This document shows, piece by piece, positions 8,092 to 17,031 of a DNA stretch of 46,993 nucleotides. Source of the DNA: Candidatus Scybalocola faecipullorum (GTDB lineage Bacteria; Bacillota; Clostridia; Lachnospirales; Lachnospiraceae). Location: the NCBI GenBank assembly GCA_018716485.1, contig DVJY01000042.1:1-46993 (forward strand), read 5' to 3'. The translations under genes were made by a program, and so were the position numbers. Positions within the stretch are counted from its first letter, which is position 1. Each line of letters starts with the position of its first letter. The notes beneath the pieces were generated by a model that was given only the letters and a program-made list of their open reading frames with translations, was not told the origin of the DNA and did not search any database.

Positions 8092-8461
8092 TTACAGATT
8101 TGATAAATAAAATTTGTGTAAAATATATATGTAATCTTGGAAAATATTTTGAAAAATAAAGCAATATAAATAATAACTATTAAATATTTAAATGATTTAA
8201 ATGATATGATTAGAAGTTTAAAGAATAAAAAAATCAAATTTTTGTATAATTCAAAAAATCTATCAATGAAACGAAGAAGAATAGTTGTTGTGCGAAATAT
8301 ATATGAAAAAACACCTTGTTTTTGAAGAAAAACATGAAAGATAAAGGCGAAAAAGGAACTGATCAATAAGACTAAATGTATAATTTGTGAGGAAGCGGCC
8401 GAGGAAAGTCAAAAAATACACACTAATAATTAAAAGATTTAAACAAAATAGCATGTAACTA

Positions 8462-8490
8462 TTGACAAACAGACGACCTAAATATATAAT
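8462..8490 (+). promoter_or_regulatory. Consensus promoter of the first ABC importer operon
   Basis: TTGACA (8462-8467), 17 nt and TATAAT (8485-8490) again match the full consensus. It lies 84 bp before the substrate-binding protein start, giving a leader of about 75 nt. Confidence 0.8.
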
Positions 8491-8540
8491 AGCATTATAC
8501 AAAATAACTCAATAACTTAAACGGTGTGACGAAATGAATT

Positions 8541-8556
8541 AAAAAGTTTAATCAAA
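8541..8556. promoter_or_regulatory. Operator-like box in the leader of the ABC importer
   Basis: The ten bases TTTAATCAAA (8547-8556) are identical to the core of the right arm of the palindrome at 1589-1604, and sit 56 nt after the -10 box, near where auxiliary boxes lie in two other promoters. Only a weak mirror (AATTAAAAAG) precedes it. Confidence 0.4.
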
Positions 8557-8573
8557 ACGAGGAGGAATGAAAC

Positions 8574-9872
8574 ATGAAAAAGAGAAACATGGCTTTATTT
8601 TTATCGGCTGTCATGACGATGGGGGCAATTACAGCGTGCGGCAGCGGCGGAGGCGGAAGCAGCGAGACAGCGCCTTCGGTTGACCCGTCGGCTAACCCGG
8701 AGGATATCAGCGGAAAAGTTGTATTTGTATCAGGAAATGATACAACGGGCGGTGTCGATGAAATGATTGCTGCATTTAACGAGAAGTATCCAAACATTGA
8801 GGTCGAAAAGCAGGTGCTTCCGGGTGCCAGTGATGATGTTAAAAAATCTTTGATGACATCTCTTGCTGCGGGAGACTCTGAGCCGGATGTATTTGAATGT
8901 GATATTATTTGGATTTCTCAGTTTGCAGCTGCCGGCTGGCTTCTTGATGTCACGGATAATCTGGAAGCAAAGTCTGATGAGTATCTGTCGGGTCCGCTTT
9001 CAACGTGCTATTATGACGGCAAAGCGTATGCTTATCCGAATTATACGGACGTCGGCCTGCTTTACTACAGAAGCGATCTTGTTGAAACGCCGCCGACAAC
9101 ATGGGATGAACTTGTTTCTATGAGTCAGGAGCATATTGGCAGTGACGGTATCGAGTATGGTTATGTTTTCCAGGCGTTCCAGGGAGAACCGATTTCATGT
9201 AATATGCTTGAGTTTATCAAACAAAACGGCGGCACAGATTATGAAGACGGCCAGTTTGCTATGAATAACGAAAATACCATCGGTGCGCTTGAATTTGTTA
9301 AAGGTCTGATTGATGACGGTATAGCACCGGAAAGTGTACTGGCTGCAAAACCGGATGATTCCAAAGCAATTTTTGAAGAAGGTAAAGCGCTCTTTATGAG
9401 AAACTGGACATATGCATATCAGAGTGCACAGGCAGATACAAGTAAAGTTGCCGGTAACGTCGGTGTAGCTCCGCTTCCTGTAGGACCGAACGGTACAGAA
9501 TCTTCCGGAACACTGGGTGGCTGGAACTACGCAATCAATAAGAATTCTGAAAATAAAGAAGCAGCTATTCTTTTTGCAGAATTTATGTCAAGTTATGACG
9601 CGCAGAAGATTTCAACGCTTGTCAGAGGTACGTTCCCGACAAATGCAGCTGTATATGAAGATGCAGAAGTTCTTGAGGCGCTGCCATTCCTCAGCGATAT
9701 TCAGCCTGCAGTAGACGCGGCAAAACCAAGACCTCAGGTTAGAGATTACGCGACAATTTCATCAATTTTTGCAGTAAACTTCCAGAGAGCGTTGACCGGA
9801 GAATCAAGCTTTGAGGATGCTATGGCTCAGATGGACAGTGAACTTAACAGCGCATTGGAAAAGATGCAGTAA
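8574..9872 (+). CDS. Sugar ABC transporter substrate-binding lipoprotein
   Basis: This 432-residue extracellular solute-binding protein (family 1, maltose/multiple-sugar type) starts with KKR, a hydrophobic stretch and a lipobox GAITAC, so Cys is the lipidated N-terminus after cleavage, followed by a Gly/Ser linker. Conserved blocks include PDVFECDIIWISQFAAAGWLL, AYPNYTDVGLLYYR, and GWNYAINKNSENKEAA with EFMSSYDAQ. It is first of a five-gene unit with two permeases, an oxidoreductase and an epimerase. Given the linked cytosolic sulfoquinovosidase without a signal peptide, the likely ligand is an SQ glycoside such as sulfoquinovosyl glycerol. The binding residues cannot be assigned from sequence. 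Confidence 0.9.
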   Translation: MKKRNMALFLSAVMTMGAITACGSGGGGSSETAPSVDPSANPEDISGKVVFVSGNDTTGGVDEMIAAFNEKYPNIEVEKQVLPGASDDVKKSLMTSLAAGDSEPDVFECDIIWISQFAAAGWLLDVTDNLEAKSDEYLSGPLSTCYYDGKAYAYPNYTDVGLLYYRSDLVETPPTTWDELVSMSQEHIGSDGIEYGYVFQAFQGEPISCNMLEFIKQNGGTDYEDGQFAMNNENTIGALEFVKGLIDDGIAPESVLAAKPDDSKAIFEEGKALFMRNWTYAYQSAQADTSKVAGNVGVAPLPVGPNGTESSGTLGGWNYAINKNSENKEAAILFAEFMSSYDAQKISTLVRGTFPTNAAVYEDAEVLEALPFLSDIQPAVDAAKPRPQVRDYATISSIFAVNFQRALTGESSFEDAMAQMDSELNSALEKMQ

Positions 9873-9905
9873 ATCTCCGAAGTGTAAGCAGACATATTTA
9901 AGCAG

Positions 9906-9931
9906 GCGGCCAGTTGTTAGTGACTGGCCGC
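9906..9931 (+). other. Intercistronic stem-loop after the binding-protein gene
   Basis: A 9-bp perfect GC-rich stem GCGGCCAGT / ACTGGCCGC with an 8-nt loop has no T-run. Such hairpins between binding protein and permease genes usually protect the upstream mRNA and keep the binding protein more abundant than the permeases. Confidence 0.75.
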
Positions 9932-9966
9932 AGCTATAAATGAGGAGTCATAAAATTTTATGAGTA

Positions 9967-10878
9967 ATGGCGGGTGAAAAGATGAAAACTGGCAGAAGAA
10001 AACGATTGAATAAACTGCAGCGGGATAATATTATCGGATACGGGCTGATCGCGCCGTCGATGATTTTGCTGATTGCGATTGGTATTGTCCCTATTTTGAT
10101 TACAGTGTCCTACAGTTTTCAGTACAGAGTACTGACGGATCCTTTAAATACACATTTTGTAGGACTTGAAAATTATGTTACATTATTTACCAGTTCAGAT
10201 TTTGGACAGATTTTTTGGAATACGGCAGTATTTGCTGTGTTGTCTCTGATTATTCAGCTGATTGTCGGATTTGCCGGCGCACTGCTGATGAACAGCGCAA
10301 AACGTTTTGTTGGCGTGATCAGAACGGCGGTATTGATCCCTTGGGCAATTCCGGGAATCATCATTGCGTATATGTTTTCTTTTATGTTTAATGACCAGCT
10401 TGGGGTTATTAATTCGATTATCCAGACGTTTGGAGGAGAACCGGTATCCTTCCTGACAAACAGCGGATGGGCAATGTTTGTTGTTGTTATTGCGGATACA
10501 TGGAAACAGTTCCCGTATATTTCTTTGATGCTGCTGGCAGGACTTCAGACGATTCCGGCAGATTTGTACGAATCTGCGTCGGTAGACGGCGCTACGAAAG
10601 TTCAGCAGTTTTTCAGAATTACACTGCCGAATCTTAAAGGAATTCTTTTGATTGTTCTTTTGTTCAGAACGATGGGTGCAATCCGTATTTTCGATATTAT
10701 TTTCGGTATCACAGGCGGCGGGCCTGCGAACTCGACAGCGACGCTGCTGTACCAGGCATATAAGTATTTGTTCGGCGATATGAACTATGGCCTTGGTTCT
10801 GCATTGTCAACAGTAATTACGATTATTATTTTGATTATCAGTATTATTTATATCAAAGTGCTTAAAACAGACGATTAA
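9967..10878 (+). CDS. Sugar ABC transporter permease (MalF-type)
   Basis: This is a 303-residue inner-membrane permease with six predicted transmembrane segments. The EAA-loop equivalent is LYESASVDGATKVQQFFRITLPNL, in which the EAA motif reads ESASVDGA. Start choice is unsure: AGGAG lies about 20 nt before ATG 9967, and a second in-frame ATG at 9982 follows a GGCGGG stretch at closer spacing, giving MKTGRRKRLNK. A five-codon frame opened by an ATG at 9960 overlaps this start and might tune translation. It pairs with the next gene. No ATPase gene is nearby, so a shared MsmX-type ATPase elsewhere is expected. Confidence 0.88.
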   Translation: MAGEKMKTGRRKRLNKLQRDNIIGYGLIAPSMILLIAIGIVPILITVSYSFQYRVLTDPLNTHFVGLENYVTLFTSSDFGQIFWNTAVFAVLSLIIQLIVGFAGALLMNSAKRFVGVIRTAVLIPWAIPGIIIAYMFSFMFNDQLGVINSIIQTFGGEPVSFLTNSGWAMFVVVIADTWKQFPYISLMLLAGLQTIPADLYESASVDGATKVQQFFRITLPNLKGILLIVLLFRTMGAIRIFDIIFGITGGGPANSTATLLYQAYKYLFGDMNYGLGSALSTVITIIILIISIIYIKVLKTDD

Positions 10879-10892
10879 GGAGGGAAGATATT

Positions 10893-11726
10893 ATGAGAAA
10901 GAAAAGTTTGCCCGGGAAAATTGCCGGAGCATTAGGTTTGGTGCTGTTTCTTATTGTTGTGATCTTCCCGTTTTACTGGCTGATCATCACATCATTGAAG
11001 AATCCTGCGGACATCAGTATGATGCCTACGGAAATCTGGCCTTCTCGTTTTTCAATTGATTTTTATGAAAATGCATTTATCGGACACAATCTTCTGATGT
11101 ATCTTAAAAACAGTATTATTGTAGCGCTCGGCGCTATGGTAATTACAATTGTTGTGGCATTCCCGGCAGCTTATGCCTTTGCCAGAATTAATTTTAAATT
11201 CAAGAAAACATGGCAGAATTTTACTTTGCTTGCTAATATGTTCCCGATTATCGCCATTGTTACACCGATGTTTGTTATTTTCAGAAATATGGGAATTATT
11301 AATACATATGCGGGCTTGATTATACCGAGTGTTATTATTACTTTGCCTCAGGCAATATGGACATTGATCGCGTTTATTAAGACGCTGCCGTATGATCTCG
11401 AGGAGGCGGCTCAGATTGATGGCTGCAACCGTTTTATGTCCGTTATTAAAGTAATCCTTCCGCTGGCTGCGCCGGGTGTATTTACGACAGCAATCCTTGC
11501 TTTTATCACAGCATGGAACGAATTTATGTTTGCATTGATTTTGGTTACAAGAGATTCTATGAGAACAGTACCTGTAGCAATTTCGCTGTTCCCGGGACAA
11601 TTTACAGTGCCGTGGGGCGACATGGCGGCAGCTTCCGTTGTTGCTACAGTACCGATTGTTATCGTTGTTCTTATTTGCCAGAAACGTATTGTTTCCGGTT
11701 TGACATCAGGTGCAGTCAAAGGCTGA
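10893..11726 (+). CDS. Sugar ABC transporter permease (MalG-type)
   Basis: This is a 277-residue permease with six hydrophobic segments, a binding-protein-dependent transport domain and the EAA motif in LEEAAQIDGCNRFMSVIKVILPLAAPG. It ends with the typical ISGLTSGAVKG-like tail (VSGLTSGAVKG) of the carbohydrate CUT1 family. A GGAGGG ribosome site lies close before the ATG, 14 nt after the first permease stop. Together with the MalF-type partner it forms the membrane channel of the putative SQ-glycoside importer. Confidence 0.92.
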   Translation: MRKKSLPGKIAGALGLVLFLIVVIFPFYWLIITSLKNPADISMMPTEIWPSRFSIDFYENAFIGHNLLMYLKNSIIVALGAMVITIVVAFPAAYAFARINFKFKKTWQNFTLLANMFPIIAIVTPMFVIFRNMGIINTYAGLIIPSVIITLPQAIWTLIAFIKTLPYDLEEAAQIDGCNRFMSVIKVILPLAAPGVFTTAILAFITAWNEFMFALILVTRDSMRTVPVAISLFPGQFTVPWGDMAAASVVATVPIVIVVLICQKRIVSGLTSGAVKG

Positions 11727-11757
11727 TTTTTTTGGAGTATGATGGGGGATACAAAAC

Positions 11758-12840
11758 ATGCTGAACATAGGAATGATCGGAACGGGTTTAATTGCAAGAT
11801 ATCATGCTCAGGCAGTTAAAATATGCGGAATGCCTTGCAGGATCACAGCAATCTGCGATATCGATGAGGGGAAGATGGAGCAGTATGCGGCGGATATGGA
11901 ACTTGGCGATGTACAGAAATATACGGATTACAGGCAGCTGATCGATCAAAGCGGCGCGGATATGGTGTCTGTCTGTACAAGTAATGACGCACATAAGGAA
12001 ATTACCGTTTATGCGGCAAATAAGGGGATTCCTGTACTTTGCGAGAAGCCTCTCGGTTTAAATGCCGGAGAGGTCAGAACGATGGCAAAGGCGTGTGAGG
12101 AGGCCGGTATTATCAATATGACCGGTTTTACTTACCGGAGAATTCCGGCAATGGATATGATAAAAAAACTTATTGACGATCAGACACTTGGGCGGGTTTA
12201 TCATTATAAAGGGCGGTTCTATGCGGACCGCCTCGCTCCTGCGGGAGCGCCGGCGGAGTGGAGACATTTTGAAGAGATTGCCGGCAGCGGTGTTCTCGGT
12301 GATCTGGCCAGCCATACATTGGATATGGCGCTTTATTTGCTTGGCGGTCAATGCAGTAAAATTAAAGATGTATATGCAGATGCATCAATTTTTGTGCCGC
12401 ACAGAAAAGATGGAAAAACCGGAGAGATGAAAACGGTGACAGCAGATGAAACGTGTAATATTATTGCACATTTTGAGGATGGAACAGAAATGGTTCTGGA
12501 AAATTCAAGATATGCGCCGTTTGAGGTCGAAATTCATATCAGCGGTGAAAAAGGAGCCATTAAGTATAATTTATCAAGATATGATGAATTTGAATTGATG
12601 CTCTATGAATCTGTGGCGGATTATTTTAAAACGTACAGGACAATTAAAGTTCGTGTGCCTGAGGAAAATGGCAGGCCTGTACCGACAGACCGTATGGCAA
12701 GACAGTACAGATACATGGCCGAGTGTCTGAAAAACAGGCAGGAAGCACATCCGACAATCCGTGAGACTGTATACATTCAGGAACTTTTGGATGCGATGAA
12801 AGCATCATATAAGTCGGAGAAAAAGATTTATTTGGAATAA
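11758..12840 (+). CDS. Gfo/Idh/MocA-family oxidoreductase
   Basis: This 360-residue protein has an N-terminal Rossmann fold (IGMIGTGLIARYHAQAV), the family EKP motif in VLCEKPLGLNAGE, GFTYRR, and the catalytic-region GSGVLGDLASHTLD. It is a cytosolic NAD(P)-dependent oxidoreductase acting on a sugar or cyclitol. It lies directly behind the ABC importer and before an epimerase, a pair that often oxidises and epimerises a sugar carbon. Some NAD-dependent sulfoquinovosidases (GH188) derive from this fold, so an oxidative SQ-glycoside cleavage role alongside the GH31 enzyme is conceivable, but nothing in the sequence proves it. An ordinary sugar dehydrogenase is equally possible. Confidence 0.85.
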   Translation: MLNIGMIGTGLIARYHAQAVKICGMPCRITAICDIDEGKMEQYAADMELGDVQKYTDYRQLIDQSGADMVSVCTSNDAHKEITVYAANKGIPVLCEKPLGLNAGEVRTMAKACEEAGIINMTGFTYRRIPAMDMIKKLIDDQTLGRVYHYKGRFYADRLAPAGAPAEWRHFEEIAGSGVLGDLASHTLDMALYLLGGQCSKIKDVYADASIFVPHRKDGKTGEMKTVTADETCNIIAHFEDGTEMVLENSRYAPFEVEIHISGEKGAIKYNLSRYDEFELMLYESVADYFKTYRTIKVRVPEENGRPVPTDRMARQYRYMAECLKNRQEAHPTIRETVYIQELLDAMKASYKSEKKIYLE

Positions 12841-12854
12841 CGGAGGTGTGATAA

Positions 12855-13739
12855 ATGCATGTCGGCATGCTGACAAACAGCTTATTTGGTGTTGGGGAAA
12901 CAGATTTTGCAAAGGTAGCCCACTGGGCTGCGCAGCAGGGGTTTAAAGAAATTGAAGTCGGCGCTTCGGTGCCTTTGGACAAAGAAGCTATTTATAAGGT
13001 GATGTGCGAAGGTGAAATAAAAGTCGGTGCTTTTTTATACTGCCGAAATTTCCTGCTTCCCGACGACGGACCGGGATTTTTAGATGAGTTGATGAAACGC
13101 ATTGAAATTGCCGGGGAACTGGGTATTGAGAAAGTGCTGACTTCCACAGGTATTGACAGAGGCTGGGACTGGGATACAAAATTTGATTTTTATGACGGCA
13201 TACGCAAACGTCCGATCAGAAGTCTTGATAAAGTGGTGGAATTATTCAAGCCGATTCTGGAACTGGCAGAGAAGAAAAATATTAAGATTGGCTGGGAAAC
13301 GTGTCCTGTTATGGGAAATATTGCAATTTCTCCATATTTGATCGATATTTTATTTGAGCGGCTGCCAAGTGATAAATTAGGACTTGCGTATGATCCGTCC
13401 CATCTTGTATGGGAGATGATGGATCCTTATGAACCGGTGCTGAAATATGGAAAACAGGGAAAAATTTTTCATGTTCACGGGAAAGATACAGAGATTGACA
13501 GAACAAGATTAGCTTATACCGGAATTTTGTCGGATTATTCGTGGTGGCGGTACAGAGTTCCGGGACTTGGAGAAATTAACTGGAATAAGCTTGTTTCCAA
13601 TCTTTATGAGGTCGGTTACGATGGTGTGATCAGTATTGAACATGAAGATCCTGTATGGGAAGGGACAAAAGAGAAGGTAGAAAAAGGTTTGCTGATCGGA
13701 AAGCGGACAATAGAAAAGGCTTTGAATATGGAAAAATAA
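12855..13739 (+). CDS. Sugar phosphate isomerase/epimerase (xylose isomerase-like TIM barrel)
   Basis: This 294-residue protein has the AP-endonuclease-2/xylose isomerase-like fold. Metal-ligand stretches are visible: IGWETCP (Glu), LGLAYDPSHLVWE (Asp and His), IFHVHGKDTE (His) and ISIEHEDP (Glu). Such proteins usually isomerise or epimerise sugars or keto-sugars in concert with a Gfo/Idh oxidoreductase, which is the gene 14 bp upstream. In this locus it might interconvert SQ or an oxidised SQ derivative; an alternative is epimerisation of other sulfosugars. A strong GGAGGTG site precedes the ATG. Family is sure, substrate unknown. Confidence 0.85.
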   Translation: MHVGMLTNSLFGVGETDFAKVAHWAAQQGFKEIEVGASVPLDKEAIYKVMCEGEIKVGAFLYCRNFLLPDDGPGFLDELMKRIEIAGELGIEKVLTSTGIDRGWDWDTKFDFYDGIRKRPIRSLDKVVELFKPILELAEKKNIKIGWETCPVMGNIAISPYLIDILFERLPSDKLGLAYDPSHLVWEMMDPYEPVLKYGKQGKIFHVHGKDTEIDRTRLAYTGILSDYSWWRYRVPGLGEINWNKLVSNLYEVGYDGVISIEHEDPVWEGTKEKVEKGLLIGKRTIEKALNMEK

Positions 13740-13742
13740 AAT

Positions 13743-13793
13743 AACACCGGGGCATCAATGATTTCTTAATTATTGATGCCCCGGTGTTATTTT
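13743..13793. terminator. Bidirectional terminator between convergent units
   Basis: A perfect 17-bp inverted repeat has arms 13743-13759 and 13772-13788, beginning AACACCGGGGCATC. T-rich flanks follow on the plus strand, and A-rich flanks serve the minus strand. It separates the rightward importer operon from the leftward BMP gene. Confidence 0.92.
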
Positions 13794-13805
13794 GTGTATG
13801 AGTTG

Positions 13806-15728
13806 TTAATGCTTGTCGAATTCTGAGTTGATCAGTCCTTGGAGAAGAACAACAGGACGGGCCTCTTCTGTCAGTTCATCAACATGAGGAATTGTGCCGA
13901 TGACATTGTCGGCCAGCCAGTCCATTGTCATGATTTCATCCGGTGTGAAAGCGGCGTCCCTTTTTTTGATCAGATGCCCCTGATTATCATAGATTGTGCC
14001 GGAAAACGGACTGAATGTTTCGGAGGCAATACTTTGACGGAGCAAAGAGGCAAGAGTTGAAGCGCTGTCGGGAAGTTTTTCTGAACAAATCAGGTCGACG
14101 ACGCCGGCAGACATGCCCCACCAGTAATTCAGAGCCTGATTGGATTTTGAAGGTTCTGCTTCTTTAAATGATCCGGTCAAAATACTCTGGATGAGCTGTT
14201 CATAAAATTTTCCCCAGTGCCAGACGGGCATGGCTATGTTTACAGGACGACTGTCGGATTCTCTGTAAAGGCCGAAGCGTCTGGAAGGCTGATTTGGAAT
14301 GATCATCTCTTTGCTGCTGATATAATGGATATCTCTGTCTTTAAAGGATTTCAGCGGATCGGAGCCGATACGCGTCGACCACTCAAGAAATATTTTGGCA
14401 TAAGGGTTGATAAGTCTGGCGCCAAGGGCGAATGCGTTGATATTGGCCACCATGCCGTAAATCGGATAGTCGGCGATGTAGCCGATTTTTCCGGTGCGGC
14501 ACATCATAGCAGCGATAGCGCCGGCCATAAATTTTGCTTCGTAGAGCCGGGCATAATATGTCCTTATATATCGATGGGACGTATTAAGAGAGCAATTCAA
14601 TATTTTTTTATCAGGATGATTGATGGCAGCCCGGAGGCTGGGGATCATCAGCTGAGGCGACGTTGTAAAAATAATATCATATTTGTCGCGGATAATTTGT
14701 TCGATAACATCTTCTGCTTCGTCATCTTTGATGTTGTCAAAACAGTGAGTGGCAATATGGCTGCCGAATTTTTGTTCAATGTGAGCGCGTCCTAACTCAT
14801 GGCTGTAAGTCCATGCTGAACTTTCGGCATCTTTTTCGTGGACAAATGCTACTTTCAATGTTCCGGAGGCCAAAGTTTTTAATTTTGCAAACAGCGGATG
14901 TACATGCTTTTCTTCCGGTTCCAAAATAAGAGCGATGGCATGGTCTTCGCCGACCATCAGAAATTCATTCCATATTTTGGATAAATTTTTTCCGAGCACA
15001 GAAGCGGGCGTATCCAGCAGTGTGTCGTAGCCGTAAATAGTGATATATGCCAGCATGGCGTCAGCAACGGTAATTGAGAGTTTTTTGCCGCCTTTGGCCA
15101 TATATTCTTTTTCAAAGTGCAGATAGTAAGAACGGAAGGTACGCTGCTCATCTTCAGTCCACGGGCGTTTATCGCCGTGGGTAATGATTTCAAGAAAGCG
15201 GGTAAAACTTCCCGGCTTTGAAAACCATAAGTAGTTGACTTTGGTCACGTCATAAAAGTCAAGAAATTCATAGTAGATGATATTTTCTTTTTCATCTGTT
15301 TTTTTGGGTATAACTCTTGTTACATTGCCGTAAACGCTCGGCGTATTAAAATATTTGGAAACACTGACCCGTTTGTTGCCTTCAATGATATAAAATTTAT
15401 TCATGAATTCATAGGCCTTGACAGGTTCTTTCTGGCCTTCTGAGAGCCAGACATCGCTCAATTTAATCCATTTATCGGCAAATTCGGATTCATCATCGAC
15501 AATCGGAAAAAAATTATGAGCAAAAGAAACCGCGCGGGCATAAGTACTTGTTCCGACGATGAGGTCGATGGGGATATCCACAAGGCCCAGATCAATGCGG
15601 CCGACAACATCCACGTTTTCCAAAATATCATCAAGCACCGGGAGAAAAGGCGTTTCTCCTTTGGCAATATAAGTATAGTAATTTAAGAGCCCGTCATTGA
15701 GCGCTTTATAATAATCTGTATTTGCCAT
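13806..15728 (-). CDS. ParB-like domain fused to BMP/PnrA-type ligand-binding domain, cytosolic
   Basis: In this 640-residue protein, residues about 1-270 include a ParB/Srx-like stretch (NKFYIIEGNKRVSVSKYF). Residues about 290-640 resemble the Bmp family of basic membrane proteins that bind nucleosides (VAFVHEKDAESSAWTYSHELGR, DIIFTTSPQLMIP, GKIGYIADYPIYGMVANINAFALGAR). There is no signal peptide or lipobox, so unlike ordinary Bmp proteins it should stay in the cytosol. It follows the ROK gene by 11 bp in a leftward unit with DUF4867. Similar proteins occur in Lachnospiraceae near sugar genes, usually annotated as BMP transporters. A sensor or regulatory role for a small ligand is more plausible than transport, but this is inference. 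Confidence 0.8.
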   Translation of the reverse strand: MANTDYYKALNDGLLNYYTYIAKGETPFLPVLDDILENVDVVGRIDLGLVDIPIDLIVGTSTYARAVSFAHNFFPIVDDESEFADKWIKLSDVWLSEGQKEPVKAYEFMNKFYIIEGNKRVSVSKYFNTPSVYGNVTRVIPKKTDEKENIIYYEFLDFYDVTKVNYLWFSKPGSFTRFLEIITHGDKRPWTEDEQRTFRSYYLHFEKEYMAKGGKKLSITVADAMLAYITIYGYDTLLDTPASVLGKNLSKIWNEFLMVGEDHAIALILEPEEKHVHPLFAKLKTLASGTLKVAFVHEKDAESSAWTYSHELGRAHIEQKFGSHIATHCFDNIKDDEAEDVIEQIIRDKYDIIFTTSPQLMIPSLRAAINHPDKKILNCSLNTSHRYIRTYYARLYEAKFMAGAIAAMMCRTGKIGYIADYPIYGMVANINAFALGARLINPYAKIFLEWSTRIGSDPLKSFKDRDIHYISSKEMIIPNQPSRRFGLYRESDSRPVNIAMPVWHWGKFYEQLIQSILTGSFKEAEPSKSNQALNYWWGMSAGVVDLICSEKLPDSASTLASLLRQSIASETFSPFSGTIYDNQGHLIKKRDAAFTPDEIMTMDWLADNVIGTIPHVDELTEEARPVVLLQGLINSEFDKH

Positions 15729-15739
15729 AAAAATTCTCC

Positions 15740-16948
15740 TTAAAGCCCGCCGATTTCAAAGAAATTGCTGATCATGACTGTAGCCGGGCCAAGCGTTTCC
15801 AAACCGAGATTAAAATCGCTGAAGGAAACAAGCTGGGTGCCGGGAAAATCAGACAGCCTAAAGAGCAGTGCCCGTTTAAATGAAATATTGTTAAAAAGTT
15901 CTCCGTACAGCACAACGGAGGCAGGGTTTAAAATAGTGATAGCATTTTTTATTGCAACCGCAAGATAAGTGATTGTCCGGTCGATTGCTCTGACAACAAT
16001 GGGTTCGTTATCGTCATAAGCCTGCATAATGGCGTTCATGCAGAGGTTTTCACGTTTTCCTCCGAGAATTTCGTAAAGAACCGGCGTAAATGTTTCGGAC
16101 ACCATATCGGCGATGCTGTGTTCAATAGAATCGTAGCTGACAAGCGTTTCAAGGCAGCCCTGACTGCCGCATATGCACGGCCTTCCGTTGATGTCCATAA
16201 TCATGTGGCCAAGTTCTACAGAACTGTAATCATAGATACTTACAGTATCTGAAGAAGATAAGTGGGCGCAGCCGACACCGGGACCGTATTTAATAAACAG
16301 CATGTTATCAGACGATGATGAGTGATCCAAAAAAGTCTGTCCGTGGGCAAGGGCGCATATGTTATTTGTAAGAATAACCGGTATATTCAGCTTTTTATGA
16401 ACGTATTCGGCAGCATTGACGTTATCTTCCCATATGCCATAGGAATTCAGGCTGACGCCGGTGACAGTGTCGACGACACCGAGTACGGAAATACCGATGC
16501 CAAGCAGTTTTTTTGCGCGGATAGTATCTCTGCAGAGCACCTGAACGGAAAGAAAGCTGCATATTTTATCGAGAATCTGTACAGCATTATGGCGGCAGTC
16601 TTCAATAGATACCGTGTCCTCAAATAGTACAAAACAGTCTAAATCAATGCACATGATTTTAAACTTTGTTCTTGTGATGGAAATACCGATTGAAGCAAAG
16701 TTTTTACTGTTGATTTCAAGAAGGATTTCCTTGCGGCCTTTTTTGGCTTTTGCCTGAGTGGCTGTCTCCACAAGAAGTCCTTCCTGAATCAAGTCAGTTG
16801 TGATCAAAGTAATAGCTGCCGGGGTCAGTCCGAGACGTGATGCAATTTCTTTTCGCGACATACTGCGGTTTTGGTGAATCAGATGTAAAATAGCGCTGCG
16901 GTTTTTCTTTTTTACATCCAGCATATTAAAGCCGTTGGATTTTGTCAT
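15740..16948 (-). CDS. ROK-family transcriptional repressor (XylR/NagC type)
   Basis: In this 402-residue protein the N-terminal winged helix (residues about 10-70, with SRKEIASRLGLTPAAITLITTDLIQEGLL) is followed by a ROK sugar-kinase-like domain. The zinc motif reads CICGSQGCLE, and the preceding ELGHMIMD supplies the usual ligand His. The kinase ATP-site glycines are weak, as expected for a regulator. The ribosome site is AAAGGAGC. It sits between DUF4867 and the BMP fusion in the middle of the sulfoquinovose locus. AT-rich palindromes with TTTAATTAAA or TTTGATTAAA cores lie before the neighbouring promoters, and this protein is the best candidate to bind them. SQ or a derivative could be the inducer. 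Confidence 0.92.
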   Translation of the reverse strand: MTKSNGFNMLDVKKKNRSAILHLIHQNRSMSRKEIASRLGLTPAAITLITTDLIQEGLLVETATQAKAKKGRKEILLEINSKNFASIGISITRTKFKIMCIDLDCFVLFEDTVSIEDCRHNAVQILDKICSFLSVQVLCRDTIRAKKLLGIGISVLGVVDTVTGVSLNSYGIWEDNVNAAEYVHKKLNIPVILTNNICALAHGQTFLDHSSSSDNMLFIKYGPGVGCAHLSSSDTVSIYDYSSVELGHMIMDINGRPCICGSQGCLETLVSYDSIEHSIADMVSETFTPVLYEILGGKRENLCMNAIMQAYDDNEPIVVRAIDRTITYLAVAIKNAITILNPASVVLYGELFNNISFKRALLFRLSDFPGTQLVSFSDFNLGLETLGPATVMISNFFEIGGL

Positions 16949-17031
16949 GATATAGTATTTGCTCCTTTTTGGGTTAATTTAAAATGAATCGTTAAAGACA
17001 TATTGCCGCAGCCTGTCCGGCGTTATAAGTG

